Assembly (NCBI RefSeq): GCF_012726295.1
Contig: NZ_JABAOB010000001.1
Location: 1,860,001 to 1,924,000 of the forward strand
Length of the DNA stretch: 64,000 nt
Reading direction: 5' to 3'
DNA from: Chitinophaga sp. Ak27
Lineage (GTDB): Bacteria > Bacteroidota > Bacteroidia > Chitinophagales > Chitinophagaceae
The translations under genes and the position numbers were made by a program. The notes below the pieces were generated by a model, which saw only the letters and a list, made by a program, of their open reading frames with translations, searched no databases and was not told where the DNA came from. Shown piece after piece: positions 9,187 to 18,135 of the stretch (its first letter is position 1; every line of letters begins with the position of its first letter).

Positions 9187-9266
9187 AAGGGAATACAGTG
9201 AATGATATGGACGAATGTTAAGGAATCTTAATTTTCTCCTGCAGGTTCACTGTATTCCCTTTTTCA
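9187..9266 (+). terminator. Branched hairpin between the S9 peptidase and glmS
   Basis: AAGGGAATACAGTGAA (9187-9202) pairs perfectly with the reverse arm at 9246-9261, across a 43-base loop that holds a second small stem (TTAAG 9218-9222 with CTTAA 9227-9231). A TTTTT run follows directly. It can act as the terminator of the peptidase gene, but the long loop is unusual for a simple terminator. It sits 134 bases before glmS. Confidence 0.6.
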
Positions 9267-9399
9267 TTTTACTTTAGGACCATCGTAGAATGCACGCAGA
9301 CCATATCTTTAACTTAAACAATATTCACATTTCCTGATGTGATTTTAACAATTAATGCGATATTGCAATGATAAACCTTAGCACAAATCCAAAAACCTT

Positions 9400-11235
9400 A
9401 TGTGTGGAATAGTAGCTTATATCGGGCAGCGAGAAGCCTACCCGGTAGTATTAAAAGGCCTCAAAAGACTGGAATACCGTGGCTATGACAGCGCGGGTGT
9501 AGCCCTTATTAACGACGGGCTGCAGGTATACAAAAGAAAAGATAAAGTTGCCGCGCTCGAAGAATTCGTGGCAGGTAAAGATATGCGCAGTCATATCGCC
9601 ATCGGGCATACCCGTTGGGCTACCCACGGAGAGCCCTGCGACCGGAATGCTCACCCGCACTTATCCGGCGACGGTAAACTGGCCATGATCCACAATGGCA
9701 TCATCGAAAACTATGTGCAGTTAAAACAGGAACTGATTAAACAGGGACATACGTTTCACAGCGATACCGACACTGAAGTTTTGCTTCACTTCATTGAAGA
9801 GATCAAAAAACAAAACCAGTGTTCACTCGAAGAAGCCCTACGCATTGCTTTAAAAAGGGTGGTAGGTGCTTATGTGATCGTATTGATCGATGAAGATAAC
9901 CCGGATACCCTGATTGCCGCCCGTAAGGGAAGCCCGCTGGTTATTGGCGTGGGTAAAGGAGAACATTTCCTGGCATCTGATGCTTCTCCCATTATCGAGT
10001 ATACGAAAGAAGTAGTATATGTGAATGACTACGAAATAGCGATCATCAAAGCCGATGAGCTGATCCTGAAAAATATTTCCAATGAAAGGCAAACACCTTA
10101 CATACAGCAGCTGGACATAGAGCTGGCCGCTATTGAAAAAGGTGGTTATGATCATTTCATGCTGAAAGAAATATTTGAACAGCCGCAAACGATCTTCGAT
10201 AGTTTACGCGGACGCCTGGATGCCAAAAACGGTACGCTCACCATGGGAGGTATGCGCGAGTATGCCGATGTGCTCAGCAATGCCAAACGTATTATCATCG
10301 TGGCCTGCGGTACCTCCTGGCACGCCGGGCTGGTAGCGGAGTATATGATTGAAGAGTTGTGCCGTATCCCGGTGGAAGTAGAATACGCATCTGAGTTCCG
10401 TTACCGCAACCCGGTAGTGGGTGAAGGCGATGTAATCATTGCTGTATCACAATCCGGCGAAACTGCTGATACCCTGGTAGCTATAGAAAGCGCCAAAGAA
10501 AAAGGTGCTATCATCCTGGGCGTATGTAACGTGGTAGGTTCTTCCATCGCCCGTTTATCACATGCCGGCGCCTATACGCATGCAGGCCCTGAAATTGGCG
10601 TAGCCAGCACCAAAGCCTTTACTGCCCAGCTGGCCGTACTTTGCCTGGTAGGCCTGAAACTGGCGGCAGACAAAGGCACCATCACCCCTCAACGTTTTCA
10701 ACACCTGCTGGACGAACTGGACCAGGTACCAGAAAAAGTAGCCGTGGCGCTGAAACTGGACGACCAGGTAAAAAAGATAGCAGATAAATATAAAGATGCC
10801 CGCGACTTCCTTTACCTGGGCCGCGGATACAATTTCCCGGTAGCCCTGGAAGGCGCCCTGAAACTGAAAGAAATTTCTTATATCCACGCAGAAGGATACC
10901 CGGCGGCAGAAATGAAGCATGGTCCTATTGCCCTGGTAGATGAACACCTGCCGGTAGTCATAGTGGCTACTAAAGACAGTTACTATGAAAAAGTAGTGTC
11001 GAACATCCAGGAAATAAAAGCACGCAAAGGTAAAGTCATTGCCGTAGTTACCGAAGGTGACCAAACCATTCCGCCTATGGCAGACGATGTGATCTTTGTG
11101 CCTGCTGCCGATGAAATGGTAGCTCCTATCATTTCTGTTATACCATTACAATTACTGGCTTATCATATAGGCGTATTAAAGGGACTGGACGTTGATAAAC
11201 CCAGAAACCTTGCGAAATCCGTGACAGTAGAATAA
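9400..11235 (+). CDS. glmS: Glutamine--fructose-6-phosphate aminotransferase (isomerizing)
   Basis: Makes glucosamine-6-phosphate from fructose-6-phosphate and glutamine, the entry step to peptidoglycan and lipopolysaccharide amino sugars. The 611-residue length is normal. The start MCGIVAYIGQREAY provides the N-terminal catalytic Cys2 of the glutaminase domain (1 to about 240, with HTRWATHG and HNGIIENY). Two SIS sugar-isomerase domains follow, with ACGTSWHAGLVAEYM and SQSGETADTL in the first, and the usual C-terminal KSVTVE closes the protein. It leads a possible gene group with the DUF4954 protein and tag. No glmS ribozyme core was recognised upstream; the leader instead follows the hairpin at 9187-9266. 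Confidence 0.97.
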   Translation: MCGIVAYIGQREAYPVVLKGLKRLEYRGYDSAGVALINDGLQVYKRKDKVAALEEFVAGKDMRSHIAIGHTRWATHGEPCDRNAHPHLSGDGKLAMIHNGIIENYVQLKQELIKQGHTFHSDTDTEVLLHFIEEIKKQNQCSLEEALRIALKRVVGAYVIVLIDEDNPDTLIAARKGSPLVIGVGKGEHFLASDASPIIEYTKEVVYVNDYEIAIIKADELILKNISNERQTPYIQQLDIELAAIEKGGYDHFMLKEIFEQPQTIFDSLRGRLDAKNGTLTMGGMREYADVLSNAKRIIIVACGTSWHAGLVAEYMIEELCRIPVEVEYASEFRYRNPVVGEGDVIIAVSQSGETADTLVAIESAKEKGAIILGVCNVVGSSIARLSHAGAYTHAGPEIGVASTKAFTAQLAVLCLVGLKLAADKGTITPQRFQHLLDELDQVPEKVAVALKLDDQVKKIADKYKDARDFLYLGRGYNFPVALEGALKLKEISYIHAEGYPAAEMKHGPIALVDEHLPVVIVATKDSYYEKVVSNIQEIKARKGKVIAVVTEGDQTIPPMADDVIFVPAADEMVAPIISVIPLQLLAYHIGVLKGLDVDKPRNLAKSVTVE

Positions 11236-11255
11236 CTGCTGCTGATCATTGCTGG

Positions 11256-11299
11256 CCGCCTTCCAACATATCCGTTTTCATCAGGTATGTTGGAAGCGG
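11256..11299 (+). other. Intercistronic hairpin between glmS and the DUF4954 gene
   Basis: CCGCCTTCCAACATA at 11256-11270 pairs with TATGTTGGAAGCGG at 11286-11299, with a single bulged C and a 15-base loop. No T run follows, so it is not a standard intrinsic terminator. It may protect the upstream mRNA end or reduce read-through into the next gene. Confidence 0.55.
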
Positions 11300-11335
11300 A
11301 CAGTCAATGGCCTCCAGCTCTTAAAAGTTATATCC

Positions 11336-13537
11336 ATGAATAACATCCAGAAAAGACCCCTTTCCGAACTGGGGTATAATTTTATTGAAACCACGTTACC
11401 AAAAGGCAAAGACGAATATTATTTACGTAACGAGCAATGGAGCCGGAAAGACCAGTACCGTAAGCTGACCGCTTATGAAGTAGAAGCACTGGTACGTAAT
11501 GACAACACTTCAGACGACTGGAACATCATATTTGTATCCGATGAATTTAACCCGCAACTGGTACAACACTGCCATTTCTTTGGCATGGTACGTATCGGTA
11601 AACTGGAGCCTTACTACCTGGAGTTTCATAACCTGCGTATGCCGGTAGGACTGTACAACAGCACCATCTGCGCCTGCGATTTCGGGGATAACGTAGTAGT
11701 ACATAACGTGAACTATTTGTCGCATTATATACTCGGCAACGAAGTCATCGTAGCCAATGTAAATGAAATGGCTACCACCGACTATGCCAAATTCGGGAAT
11801 GGTATTGTGAAAGAAGGGGAAAATGAAAATGGCCGCATCTGGATGGAGCTTTGCAACGAAAATGGTGGAAGAAGCGTAATGCCCTTTGATGGCATGCTGC
11901 CCGGAGATGCTTATCTGTGGACCCGCTACCGCGATGATGACACCTTGCAACAGCAGTTTAAAAACTTTACCGAAAAACAATTCGATAAGAGACGTGGGTA
12001 TTATGGCATGGTTGGAGATCGTACCGTGATCAAGAATTGTAAGATGATCAAAGATGTAACCATTGGTACGGATGCCTATCTGAAGGGAGCCAACAAGTTA
12101 AAAAACCTTACTATCAACAGCAGCGCCGACGCCTCTTCCCAGATAGGAGAAGGCTGCGAAATGGTAAACGGTGTGGTTGGCTACGGATGCCGCGTATTCT
12201 ACGGCGTTAAAGCCGTTCGCTTTGTGATGGCCTCGCATTCCCAGCTCAAGTATGGTGCACGACTGATCAACTCGTACCTGGGCAACAATGCCACCATTTC
12301 CTGCTGCGAAGTATTGAACTCATTAATTTTCCCGGCACATGAACAACATCATAATAACTCGTTCCTTTGCGCTGCGCTGATCATGGGGCAGAGCAATATG
12401 GCGGCCGGCGCCACCATTGGTTCCAATCACAACTCCCGCGGTGCTGACGGCGAAATCATTGCCGGCCGGGGATTCTGGCCGGGTCTCTGTGTGAGCCTGA
12501 AACACAACTCTAAATTTGCCACCTTCACACTGATCTCCAAAGGCAACTATATGTCTGAACTGAATATCCCTATTCCGTTCAGTCTCGTGGTAAATGATGA
12601 ACATGATAACCGGCTCAAGGTAATCCCCGGTTATTGGTTTCTTCATAATATGTATGCCATTGCCCGCAATTCCTGGAAGTATGTAGACCGCGACAAACGT
12701 ACCGATAAAGTGCAGCTCATTGAATACGATTACCTGGCGCCCGACTCTGTAGAAGAAATGTTCCAGGCGTTGGCCATCATGGAAATAGCTACGGGGAAAG
12801 CGTGGTATGCCCTTTCGGAAAATACACCCAAAAAGGAACTAACGGAAAAGGATCTACGTAAAAAAGGGAAAGAGTTGTTGCTGCATCACCAGGAAGAAGT
12901 ATCCAGGCTGCATATCCTCACTACCGGCTTTGAGAACAGTTCCCGCGAAGTACAGCTGCTCAAGGTACACCGGGCTTACCCGGTATTCCGGGAAATGATT
13001 GTACTCTACGGTATCAAAAATATCCTGGCCGCCAACAAGCCGTCCTTCCTGGCTTTACAGGCAGTTGCCAAAACCGCGAAACGGGGCGACTGGCTAAATA
13101 TCGGTGGACAATTGATGAAAGCAGATACCGTGACCTTGCTCAAATCGAAGATCAAGAAGAATAAAATCAGCAGCTGGCCGCAGCTACATGCCGCTTATGA
13201 AGAAATAGGCAGCGACTATGCCGCCGATAAACTGCAGCATGCTATCGCCGCCCTGTTGGACATTAAAGAAGTATCACTGAAAGATTTAACACCCGCCCTG
13301 CTGGCAGAGTGGATGAATGAAACCACCCGCACTATGGAGTGGATTACGATACAGATAAAACGCTCCCGCGAAAAGGATTACAAAAATCCTTTCCGTCAAC
13401 TGGCCTACGAAAGTGAAAAAGAAATGAATGCAGTAGTAGGCAGCCTGGAAAATAATAGCTTCATTAATCAAACTATTACCGACCTTGAGTCCTATAAAGA
13501 AAAAGTACATCAAATTATAGGAGAATGGGAACTGTAG
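11336..13537 (+). CDS. DUF4954 family protein with hexapeptide-like repeats
   Basis: A 733-residue cytoplasmic protein that I recognise as the Bacteroidota/spirochaete DUF4954 family; its biochemical role is not known to me. Residues about 120-380 contain imperfect hexapeptide-type repeats (for example VVVHNVNYLSHYILGNEVIV, TIGTDAYLKGANKLKN and AAGATIGSNHNSRG), which suggests a left-handed beta-helix as in sugar-nucleotide acyl- and nucleotidyl-transferases. The C-terminal third is helical and charged. The ATG at 11336 is preferred; the frame is open 29 codons further upstream, but that part would run through the hairpin. It follows glmS by 100 bases and overlaps tag by 13 bases, so a link to amino-sugar metabolism is possible but only inferred. 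Confidence 0.8.
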   Translation: MNNIQKRPLSELGYNFIETTLPKGKDEYYLRNEQWSRKDQYRKLTAYEVEALVRNDNTSDDWNIIFVSDEFNPQLVQHCHFFGMVRIGKLEPYYLEFHNLRMPVGLYNSTICACDFGDNVVVHNVNYLSHYILGNEVIVANVNEMATTDYAKFGNGIVKEGENENGRIWMELCNENGGRSVMPFDGMLPGDAYLWTRYRDDDTLQQQFKNFTEKQFDKRRGYYGMVGDRTVIKNCKMIKDVTIGTDAYLKGANKLKNLTINSSADASSQIGEGCEMVNGVVGYGCRVFYGVKAVRFVMASHSQLKYGARLINSYLGNNATISCCEVLNSLIFPAHEQHHNNSFLCAALIMGQSNMAAGATIGSNHNSRGADGEIIAGRGFWPGLCVSLKHNSKFATFTLISKGNYMSELNIPIPFSLVVNDEHDNRLKVIPGYWFLHNMYAIARNSWKYVDRDKRTDKVQLIEYDYLAPDSVEEMFQALAIMEIATGKAWYALSENTPKKELTEKDLRKKGKELLLHHQEEVSRLHILTTGFENSSREVQLLKVHRAYPVFREMIVLYGIKNILAANKPSFLALQAVAKTAKRGDWLNIGGQLMKADTVTLLKSKIKKNKISSWPQLHAAYEEIGSDYAADKLQHAIAALLDIKEVSLKDLTPALLAEWMNETTRTMEWITIQIKRSREKDYKNPFRQLAYESEKEMNAVVGSLENNSFINQTITDLESYKEKVHQIIGEWEL

Positions 13538-14103
13538 AAAAAAAACGCTGCGGCTGGGCAGGTAAAGACAAGCTTTACCAGGACTACCACGACCAGGAAT
13601 GGGGCACGCCTAATCATGACGACACCCACCTGTTTGAAATGCTTTGCCTGGAAGGGGCCCAGGCAGGGCTTAGCTGGTACACCGTGCTCACCAAAAGAGA
13701 AAACTACCGCAAAGCATTCAGTAACTGGGATGCTAAAAAAATAGCGAAGTACGACGAAAAAAAGGTGGAGCAACTCATGCTTAATGAGGGCATCATCCGC
13801 AATCGCCTTAAAATAAACTCCGTTATTGGCAATGCAAAAGCTTTTCTTGCCATTCAAAAAGAATTCGGCAGTTTTGACCAGTATATCTGGTCATTTGTCA
13901 ACCACCAGCCTATTCACAACCACTTTAAAACCATGGGGGAAGTGCCTGCCAAAACAGCCATCTCCGATGCCATGAGCAAGGACCTGCTGAAGCGGGGTTT
14001 TAAATTTGTGGGATCTACCATTTGTTATGCGTATATGCAGGCTGTAGGGATGGTGGATGATCATGTGGCTGATTGCTGGAGGAGCGGTAAAGGAAAAAAG
14101 TAA
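13525..14103 (+). CDS. tag: DNA-3-methyladenine glycosylase I
   Basis: A base-excision repair enzyme that removes 3-methyladenine from alkylated DNA. The 192-residue protein matches the Tag family over its whole length: RCGWAG at 8-13, YHDQEWG at 21-27, FEMLCLEGAQAGLSW around 39-53 with the catalytic glutamate, and the C-terminal DHVADC. The expected zinc ligands are Cys9, His22, His180 and Cys184. The start overlaps the last 13 bases of the DUF4954 gene (GGAG lies just upstream), so the two are translationally coupled although no functional link is evident. A terminator follows at 14122-14153. Confidence 0.95.
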   Translation: MGTVEKKRCGWAGKDKLYQDYHDQEWGTPNHDDTHLFEMLCLEGAQAGLSWYTVLTKRENYRKAFSNWDAKKIAKYDEKKVEQLMLNEGIIRNRLKINSVIGNAKAFLAIQKEFGSFDQYIWSFVNHQPIHNHFKTMGEVPAKTAISDAMSKDLLKRGFKFVGSTICYAYMQAVGMVDDHVADCWRSGKGKK

Positions 14104-14121
14104 ATATGCGAAAAATACAGT

Positions 14122-14153
14122 AAGCGCCTTCATTTCATGGGGGCGCTTTTTTA
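14122..14153 (+). terminator. Intrinsic terminator after tag
   Basis: AAGCGCC at 14122-14128 pairs with GGCGCTT at 14142-14148 and is followed by a run of T. It lies between the tag stop codon and the convergent diheme protein gene. Confidence 0.75.
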
Positions 14154-14162
14154 TTACCCTAA

Positions 14163-15212
14163 CTAATTAATCAATACCTCACTCAATTCCTTATTACTCA
14201 AAAACGAATAATCTGTCAGCGTATTCAGGAAAAAGTAAAGCTGCCTTTTTTCCCGGTCGGAAAGCGGGATACCTGATTTCACCAGGGGATCGGTGGTGGG
14301 AGTTACTTTTATACCATGGTCGTAGAAGTCAAATACCTGGAAAATATCGAAGAAACGGCCATCGTGCATATAAGGGGCGCTTTTGAGAATATTACGCAGG
14401 GAAGGCACCTTAAAACGAAGATTATCGTCGGTGTTGCCGGTGATTTTCATACGTCCTACATCGTTTAGGGCGGCCAGATAGGGAAGCCCGTTGCTGCGAT
14501 AGGTTAGATCCGTAAACAGCGGTTCTTTATGACAAGCAGCGCATTTTTCCCGGAATACGCTATAGCCAGCCTTTTCCTCATCTGAGAAGCTGGCCCCCGG
14601 TAAGTGTAGCATAACACTATCGTATTTGGAATTGGCAGATACCATGGTGGCAATAAACTGTGTAAATGCCTTAAACATACGCTCACTGGTAATTTCGGGA
14701 GAACCGAAGGCAGCTTTAAACATTTTACGATACTGGGGATCTGCCTGCATTTTCTGCAAGAGCTCTTTCAGGTCCATGGCCATTTCATTACGATCGGTGA
14801 GCGGCGTAAGCGGCTGTATTTCGAGGTGATTCACGCCGCCATCCCACATAAAAGCTTTTTGCCAGATCATGTTGAACAGCGTGGGTACGGAACGCATGCC
14901 CTGCTGACCGGCCACCCCATGTGCCAGCGCATGATCAAAATGTCCGAATGCTGCAAATTGCTGATGGCAAAAGCCGCAGGATACGGTGCTGTCTTTCGAC
15001 AGGCGGTAATCATAAAACATAAAGCGGCCCAGCGCTACGCCGGGCTTGGTAAGCGGATTGCGGGAGAAGTCATATGCCGGCCGGGGAAAGTGGGATGGCA
15101 GCTGCAAAAAATAAGGCGCAGGGTCGCCACGGCGAGATTTTTGGGCACCCGCCTGTACCAGCGCCAGCCAGGCACAAAACACTGCTATGATATATATCGC
15201 TTTATACTTCAT
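14163..15212 (-). CDS. Diheme cytochrome-c peroxidase-like protein, MbnH-type
   Basis: A 349-residue exported protein of the bacterial diheme peroxidase/MauG family. A signal peptide (MKYKAIYIIAVFCAWLALVQAGAQ) is followed by two c-type heme sites, CGFCH near residue 79 and CAACH near 225, plus the family stretch RSVPTLFNMIWQKAFMWDGG near 107-126. The gene starts 8 bases after the stop of the MbnP-like gene, so the two form an operon. In the characterised MbnP/MbnH pairs, MbnH is a diheme enzyme that oxidises a tryptophan of its MbnP partner to kynurenine. The gene pairing points to that role rather than simple peroxide removal; sequence alone cannot prove it. Confidence 0.85.
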   Translation of the reverse strand: MKYKAIYIIAVFCAWLALVQAGAQKSRRGDPAPYFLQLPSHFPRPAYDFSRNPLTKPGVALGRFMFYDYRLSKDSTVSCGFCHQQFAAFGHFDHALAHGVAGQQGMRSVPTLFNMIWQKAFMWDGGVNHLEIQPLTPLTDRNEMAMDLKELLQKMQADPQYRKMFKAAFGSPEITSERMFKAFTQFIATMVSANSKYDSVMLHLPGASFSDEEKAGYSVFREKCAACHKEPLFTDLTYRSNGLPYLAALNDVGRMKITGNTDDNLRFKVPSLRNILKSAPYMHDGRFFDIFQVFDFYDHGIKVTPTTDPLVKSGIPLSDREKRQLYFFLNTLTDYSFLSNKELSEVLIN

Positions 15213-15220
15213 GTATGCTG

Positions 15221-15970
15221 TTAGTCGGATATACCGGTTACCCGGAACATATGTTGGTAATTACTGGCTACCTTACGTGCATTCACGCCGGGCGCCATGA
15301 TGACCGCTACCTGTTTAAAGCTCACGGTATCTGGCAAAAACCATTTGGCTACGTCAGCACTGAGCTGCACCTGTGGTTGTTTTCCAGTGGTTATGGATAA
15401 TGGCTGAGGAAAGGTAAGCACCACATATTTCAATACCTGGTTGGCGGCTTTATAACCACCGGTATGAAACAGGAATTCCTGCGTGGGAGACGTTATTACC
15501 GGGGAATGCCCTTCTATCTGCGCCATAATATACCCGCTGTTCCAGGTCCAGAACATGCCCGATTCTACTGCCAGTGCCCCGGATTGTGCACCGCTTACAT
15601 TGCGGATACTGTCCACTCCAATAAGAAAACGAATGCTCTTATATTGCCCGGCGGGTATGTTATCTAACCGTATTATTTTAGAACTGTCGATAGCATCATC
15701 TACCAGGAAATAAGATAGAGGCAAAATACTTCTTTTACCATCTACGGTTTCCAGGGAAAAATTGCTAAGGAAATAACGGAAACGGCTAATCGTAAAAGGC
15801 TCGCCGGAGGAATTGGTATAAGTTACCTGGTTTCTTACCAGTGGCTGTGCTCCCATGATATGCGTGATATGCAGCTGCAGTGATGAGTCACCGTGGCCGG
15901 GAGCGCCGGCAAACAGGATGGTTACCAGCAGAAACCAGCCAGCATAGGCAAAAAAAATCCGCAAAATCAT
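15221..15970 (-). CDS. MbnP-family periplasmic protein
   Basis: A 249-residue secreted protein with an N-terminal signal (MILRIFFAYAGWFLLVTILFAG). It contains the MbnP-type signature GMFWTWNSGYIMAQIEG near residues 136-152, preceded by YFLSNFSL and by a short segment ending in RFLIGVDS. In studied MbnP proteins a tryptophan is converted to kynurenine by the partner diheme enzyme and copper is bound; the tryptophans of FWTWNSGY are the obvious ones to examine here. It is the first gene of a two-gene operon with the MbnH-like gene (8-base gap). No TonB receptor or methanobactin genes are nearby, so a function in copper handling is inferred only from the family. Confidence 0.82.
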   Translation of the reverse strand: MILRIFFAYAGWFLLVTILFAGAPGHGDSSLQLHITHIMGAQPLVRNQVTYTNSSGEPFTISRFRYFLSNFSLETVDGKRSILPLSYFLVDDAIDSSKIIRLDNIPAGQYKSIRFLIGVDSIRNVSGAQSGALAVESGMFWTWNSGYIMAQIEGHSPVITSPTQEFLFHTGGYKAANQVLKYVVLTFPQPLSITTGKQPQVQLSADVAKWFLPDTVSFKQVAVIMAPGVNARKVASNYQHMFRVTGISD

Positions 15971-16032
15971 GTATCCTCTTTTACAGGAAGTTACATGATT
16001 TTGCGGATTATATATAAAAAAGAAATAACTGG

Positions 16033-17271
16033 TTATACTCTCTTATACCCTTTCCAACCGTATAAGAACACGATGAAAAAGCATACAGTAGGAATGCCGT
16101 AGGAAATAGCCAGTGATTGCCATTCGGTAACAATACCCATTACATAAGGCACAGAAGCACCTCCCACGATAGACATTACCTGGAAGGAAGCACCCCGCTT
16201 GGTATTTTTTCCCAGGTCTTTTACACCCAACGCAAAAATGGTCGGGAACATGATGGACATGAAGAAGAACACGGCGATCAACGCATACACAGAAGGCGCC
16301 CCATTACCCGTCATCACAAAAGCGCATAAACACATATTGATAAACGCATAAATAGCGAGTAACTGGTTAGGTGCAACCTTGCGCATTAACGCCGTACCCA
16401 CAAAGCGGCCTCCCATAAATAAAGCCATGCCTACGGACAGCAGGTAAGACGCATTTTCGGTGGAAATGCCATGCCAGTAAGCAGTAACGTAATTGATAAA
16501 AAGCGCCCCCACTCCTACCTGTGCCGCCACATAAAAAAACTGGGCTACTACGCCAAGTACAAAGTGACGGTGGGCAAAAAGCGGGCGGGTATCTTCCATT
16601 ACTTCCTTTCCCTCTTGCTCCGCTTCTTTAATTTCGGGCAGTGGCGTTCTGTAAAAGAATCCTGCAATCAATAATACCACCACGCCAATAGCGATATAGG
16701 TCAGTTTTACTGTAGTCAGGTCATTACTGCCACTACCAAAAAACAATTTGGCGCCGATGATAGGCCCCAGGAAAGATCCCAGTCCATTAAAACACTGCGA
16801 TAAATTAAGTCGCTGCTCTGAGGTTTCTTTAGCCCCCAATACCGTTACATATGGATTGGCAGCGGTTTCAAGGCAAGCTAATCCACAAGCCAGGATAAAT
16901 AATGCCGCCAGGAAAAAATCAAAATTGAGTGCATTGGCAGCCGGATAAAACAGGAAAGCACCAATGGCGTATAACATCAGCCCCAGGATAATACCTTTCT
17001 TATATCCGAACTTATTCATAAACATCCCTGCTGGCAGTGCCATCAGGAAATAAGCACCAAAATAAGCTCCCTGTAATAAGGTAGAACGTTTGGTGGTAAT
17101 ATTCAATACTTCCTGGAAATGCTTATTCAACACATCTAACAGACCATAAGCCAGTCCCCACAGGAAAAACAGGCTAGTCACTAAAATAAACGGGAACAGG
17201 TAGCTACCCGGCTTTGCACCGGTATCCTTGGTACTGGTATAGGTGGAATTACTTACTGCGCCTCCGGCCAT
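16033..17271 (-). CDS. fucP: Sugar:proton symporter of the FucP (L-fucose) type
   Basis: A 412-residue major-facilitator protein with about twelve membrane segments. It has the FucP-type beginning SYLFPFILVTSLFFLWGLAY followed by LLDVLNKHFQ, and GLACLETAANPYVTVLG in helix 4-5 with the glutamate that in FucP couples proton uptake (the motif CLETAANP is typical). It is the last gene of the oxidative deoxysugar operon, 61 bases after the dehydrogenase gene. L-fucose is the best guess for the substrate given the neighbouring genes; related transporters carry glucose/galactose or mannose, so specificity is not certain. Confidence 0.85.
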   Translation of the reverse strand: MAGGAVSNSTYTSTKDTGAKPGSYLFPFILVTSLFFLWGLAYGLLDVLNKHFQEVLNITTKRSTLLQGAYFGAYFLMALPAGMFMNKFGYKKGIILGLMLYAIGAFLFYPAANALNFDFFLAALFILACGLACLETAANPYVTVLGAKETSEQRLNLSQCFNGLGSFLGPIIGAKLFFGSGSNDLTTVKLTYIAIGVVVLLIAGFFYRTPLPEIKEAEQEGKEVMEDTRPLFAHRHFVLGVVAQFFYVAAQVGVGALFINYVTAYWHGISTENASYLLSVGMALFMGGRFVGTALMRKVAPNQLLAIYAFINMCLCAFVMTGNGAPSVYALIAVFFFMSIMFPTIFALGVKDLGKNTKRGASFQVMSIVGGASVPYVMGIVTEWQSLAISYGIPTVCFFIVFLYGWKGYKRV

Positions 17272-17332
17272 AACGAAGAATTTAATGTTTCAGATAAAAT
17301 GTATAAATGTTAACGGTTGCTGCTCTTGTTCC

Positions 17333-18115
17333 TTAGCTGATGGATCTGTCGAGATGGGTGTAACCGCCATCTACATAAACTATTTGTCCGGTTGTATGAG
17401 ATGAACGTGGCGACAGCAAAAACACGGTGGTGTTAGCGATTTCTGCTGAAGTGGTCATTCTTCTTTCGAATGGAATTTTGGCCGTGATGGATGCCAGCTT
17501 CTCCTGCGGGTTAGGTAAGGAATTGATCCATGTTTCATACAATGGCGTCCATACTTCGGCTGGAATCACGGTATTGATACGGATGGAATACGGCAGCATT
17601 TCTACCGCCCATTCACGGGTAAGTGCATTGATAGCGCCTTTGGAAGCCGCATAACCGCTGGTATTACCCTGACCAGTGGTGGCTACTTTAGAACCGATGT
17701 TTACAATATTTCCTTTGGTCGCTTTCAGGTAAGGCAATGCAAAATGAGCCAGGTTGTAGTAGTGGGATAAGTTATTTTGCAATGATTGCATAAATCGTTC
17801 CGGGCTACCGCTTTCCAGTCCTACGCCGTCGTTGGCGCCGGCATTGTTTACCAGTCCGTCTATTTTGCCATACTTAGCTACGGTTTCAGTGATTACTTTT
17901 CTGCAGTCGTCTACCAGTCCGAGCTCGGCGGTAACGGCGAGTGCCTTGCCACCAGCGGCGATGATGTCATTGACTGTTTTTTCATTGTCTGCCGTACTTC
18001 TGCCGGCAATTACTACAATACCTCCTTCAGCAGCTACCAGTTTAGATATGGCTTCTCCAATGCCTTTAGCGCCACCGGTAACTATTATCACTTTCTCCTG
18101 TAATCCTAAATCCAT
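17333..18115 (-). CDS. SDR oxidoreductase, probable L-fucose dehydrogenase
   Basis: A 260-residue classical short-chain dehydrogenase: nucleotide-binding TGGAKGIG at 14-21, NNAG at about 90-93, catalytic Tyr and Lys in GYAASKGA near 154-161, and the C-terminal TGQIVYVDGG. It sits between the lactonase-like gene and fucP in an operon whose other members fit the non-phosphorylating L-fucose route. In that route the first step is oxidation of L-fucose to L-fucono-1,5-lactone by an SDR enzyme, and this gene, next to the transporter and lactonase, is the natural candidate. The second SDR gene (21057-21842) would be the later keto-acid dehydrogenase; the two roles could be swapped. Confidence 0.8.
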   Translation of the reverse strand: MDLGLQEKVIIVTGGAKGIGEAISKLVAAEGGIVVIAGRSTADNEKTVNDIIAAGGKALAVTAELGLVDDCRKVITETVAKYGKIDGLVNNAGANDGVGLESGSPERFMQSLQNNLSHYYNLAHFALPYLKATKGNIVNIGSKVATTGQGNTSGYAASKGAINALTREWAVEMLPYSIRINTVIPAEVWTPLYETWINSLPNPQEKLASITAKIPFERRMTTSAEIANTTVFLLSPRSSHTTGQIVYVDGGYTHLDRSIS

Positions 18116-18135
18116 AGTGTGTATGATATTATTTT

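Noticed and set aside
9267..9399. Possible glmS ribozyme in the glmS leader
   Set aside because: The conserved core of the glmS ribozyme was not found, and this class is mostly a Firmicutes feature.
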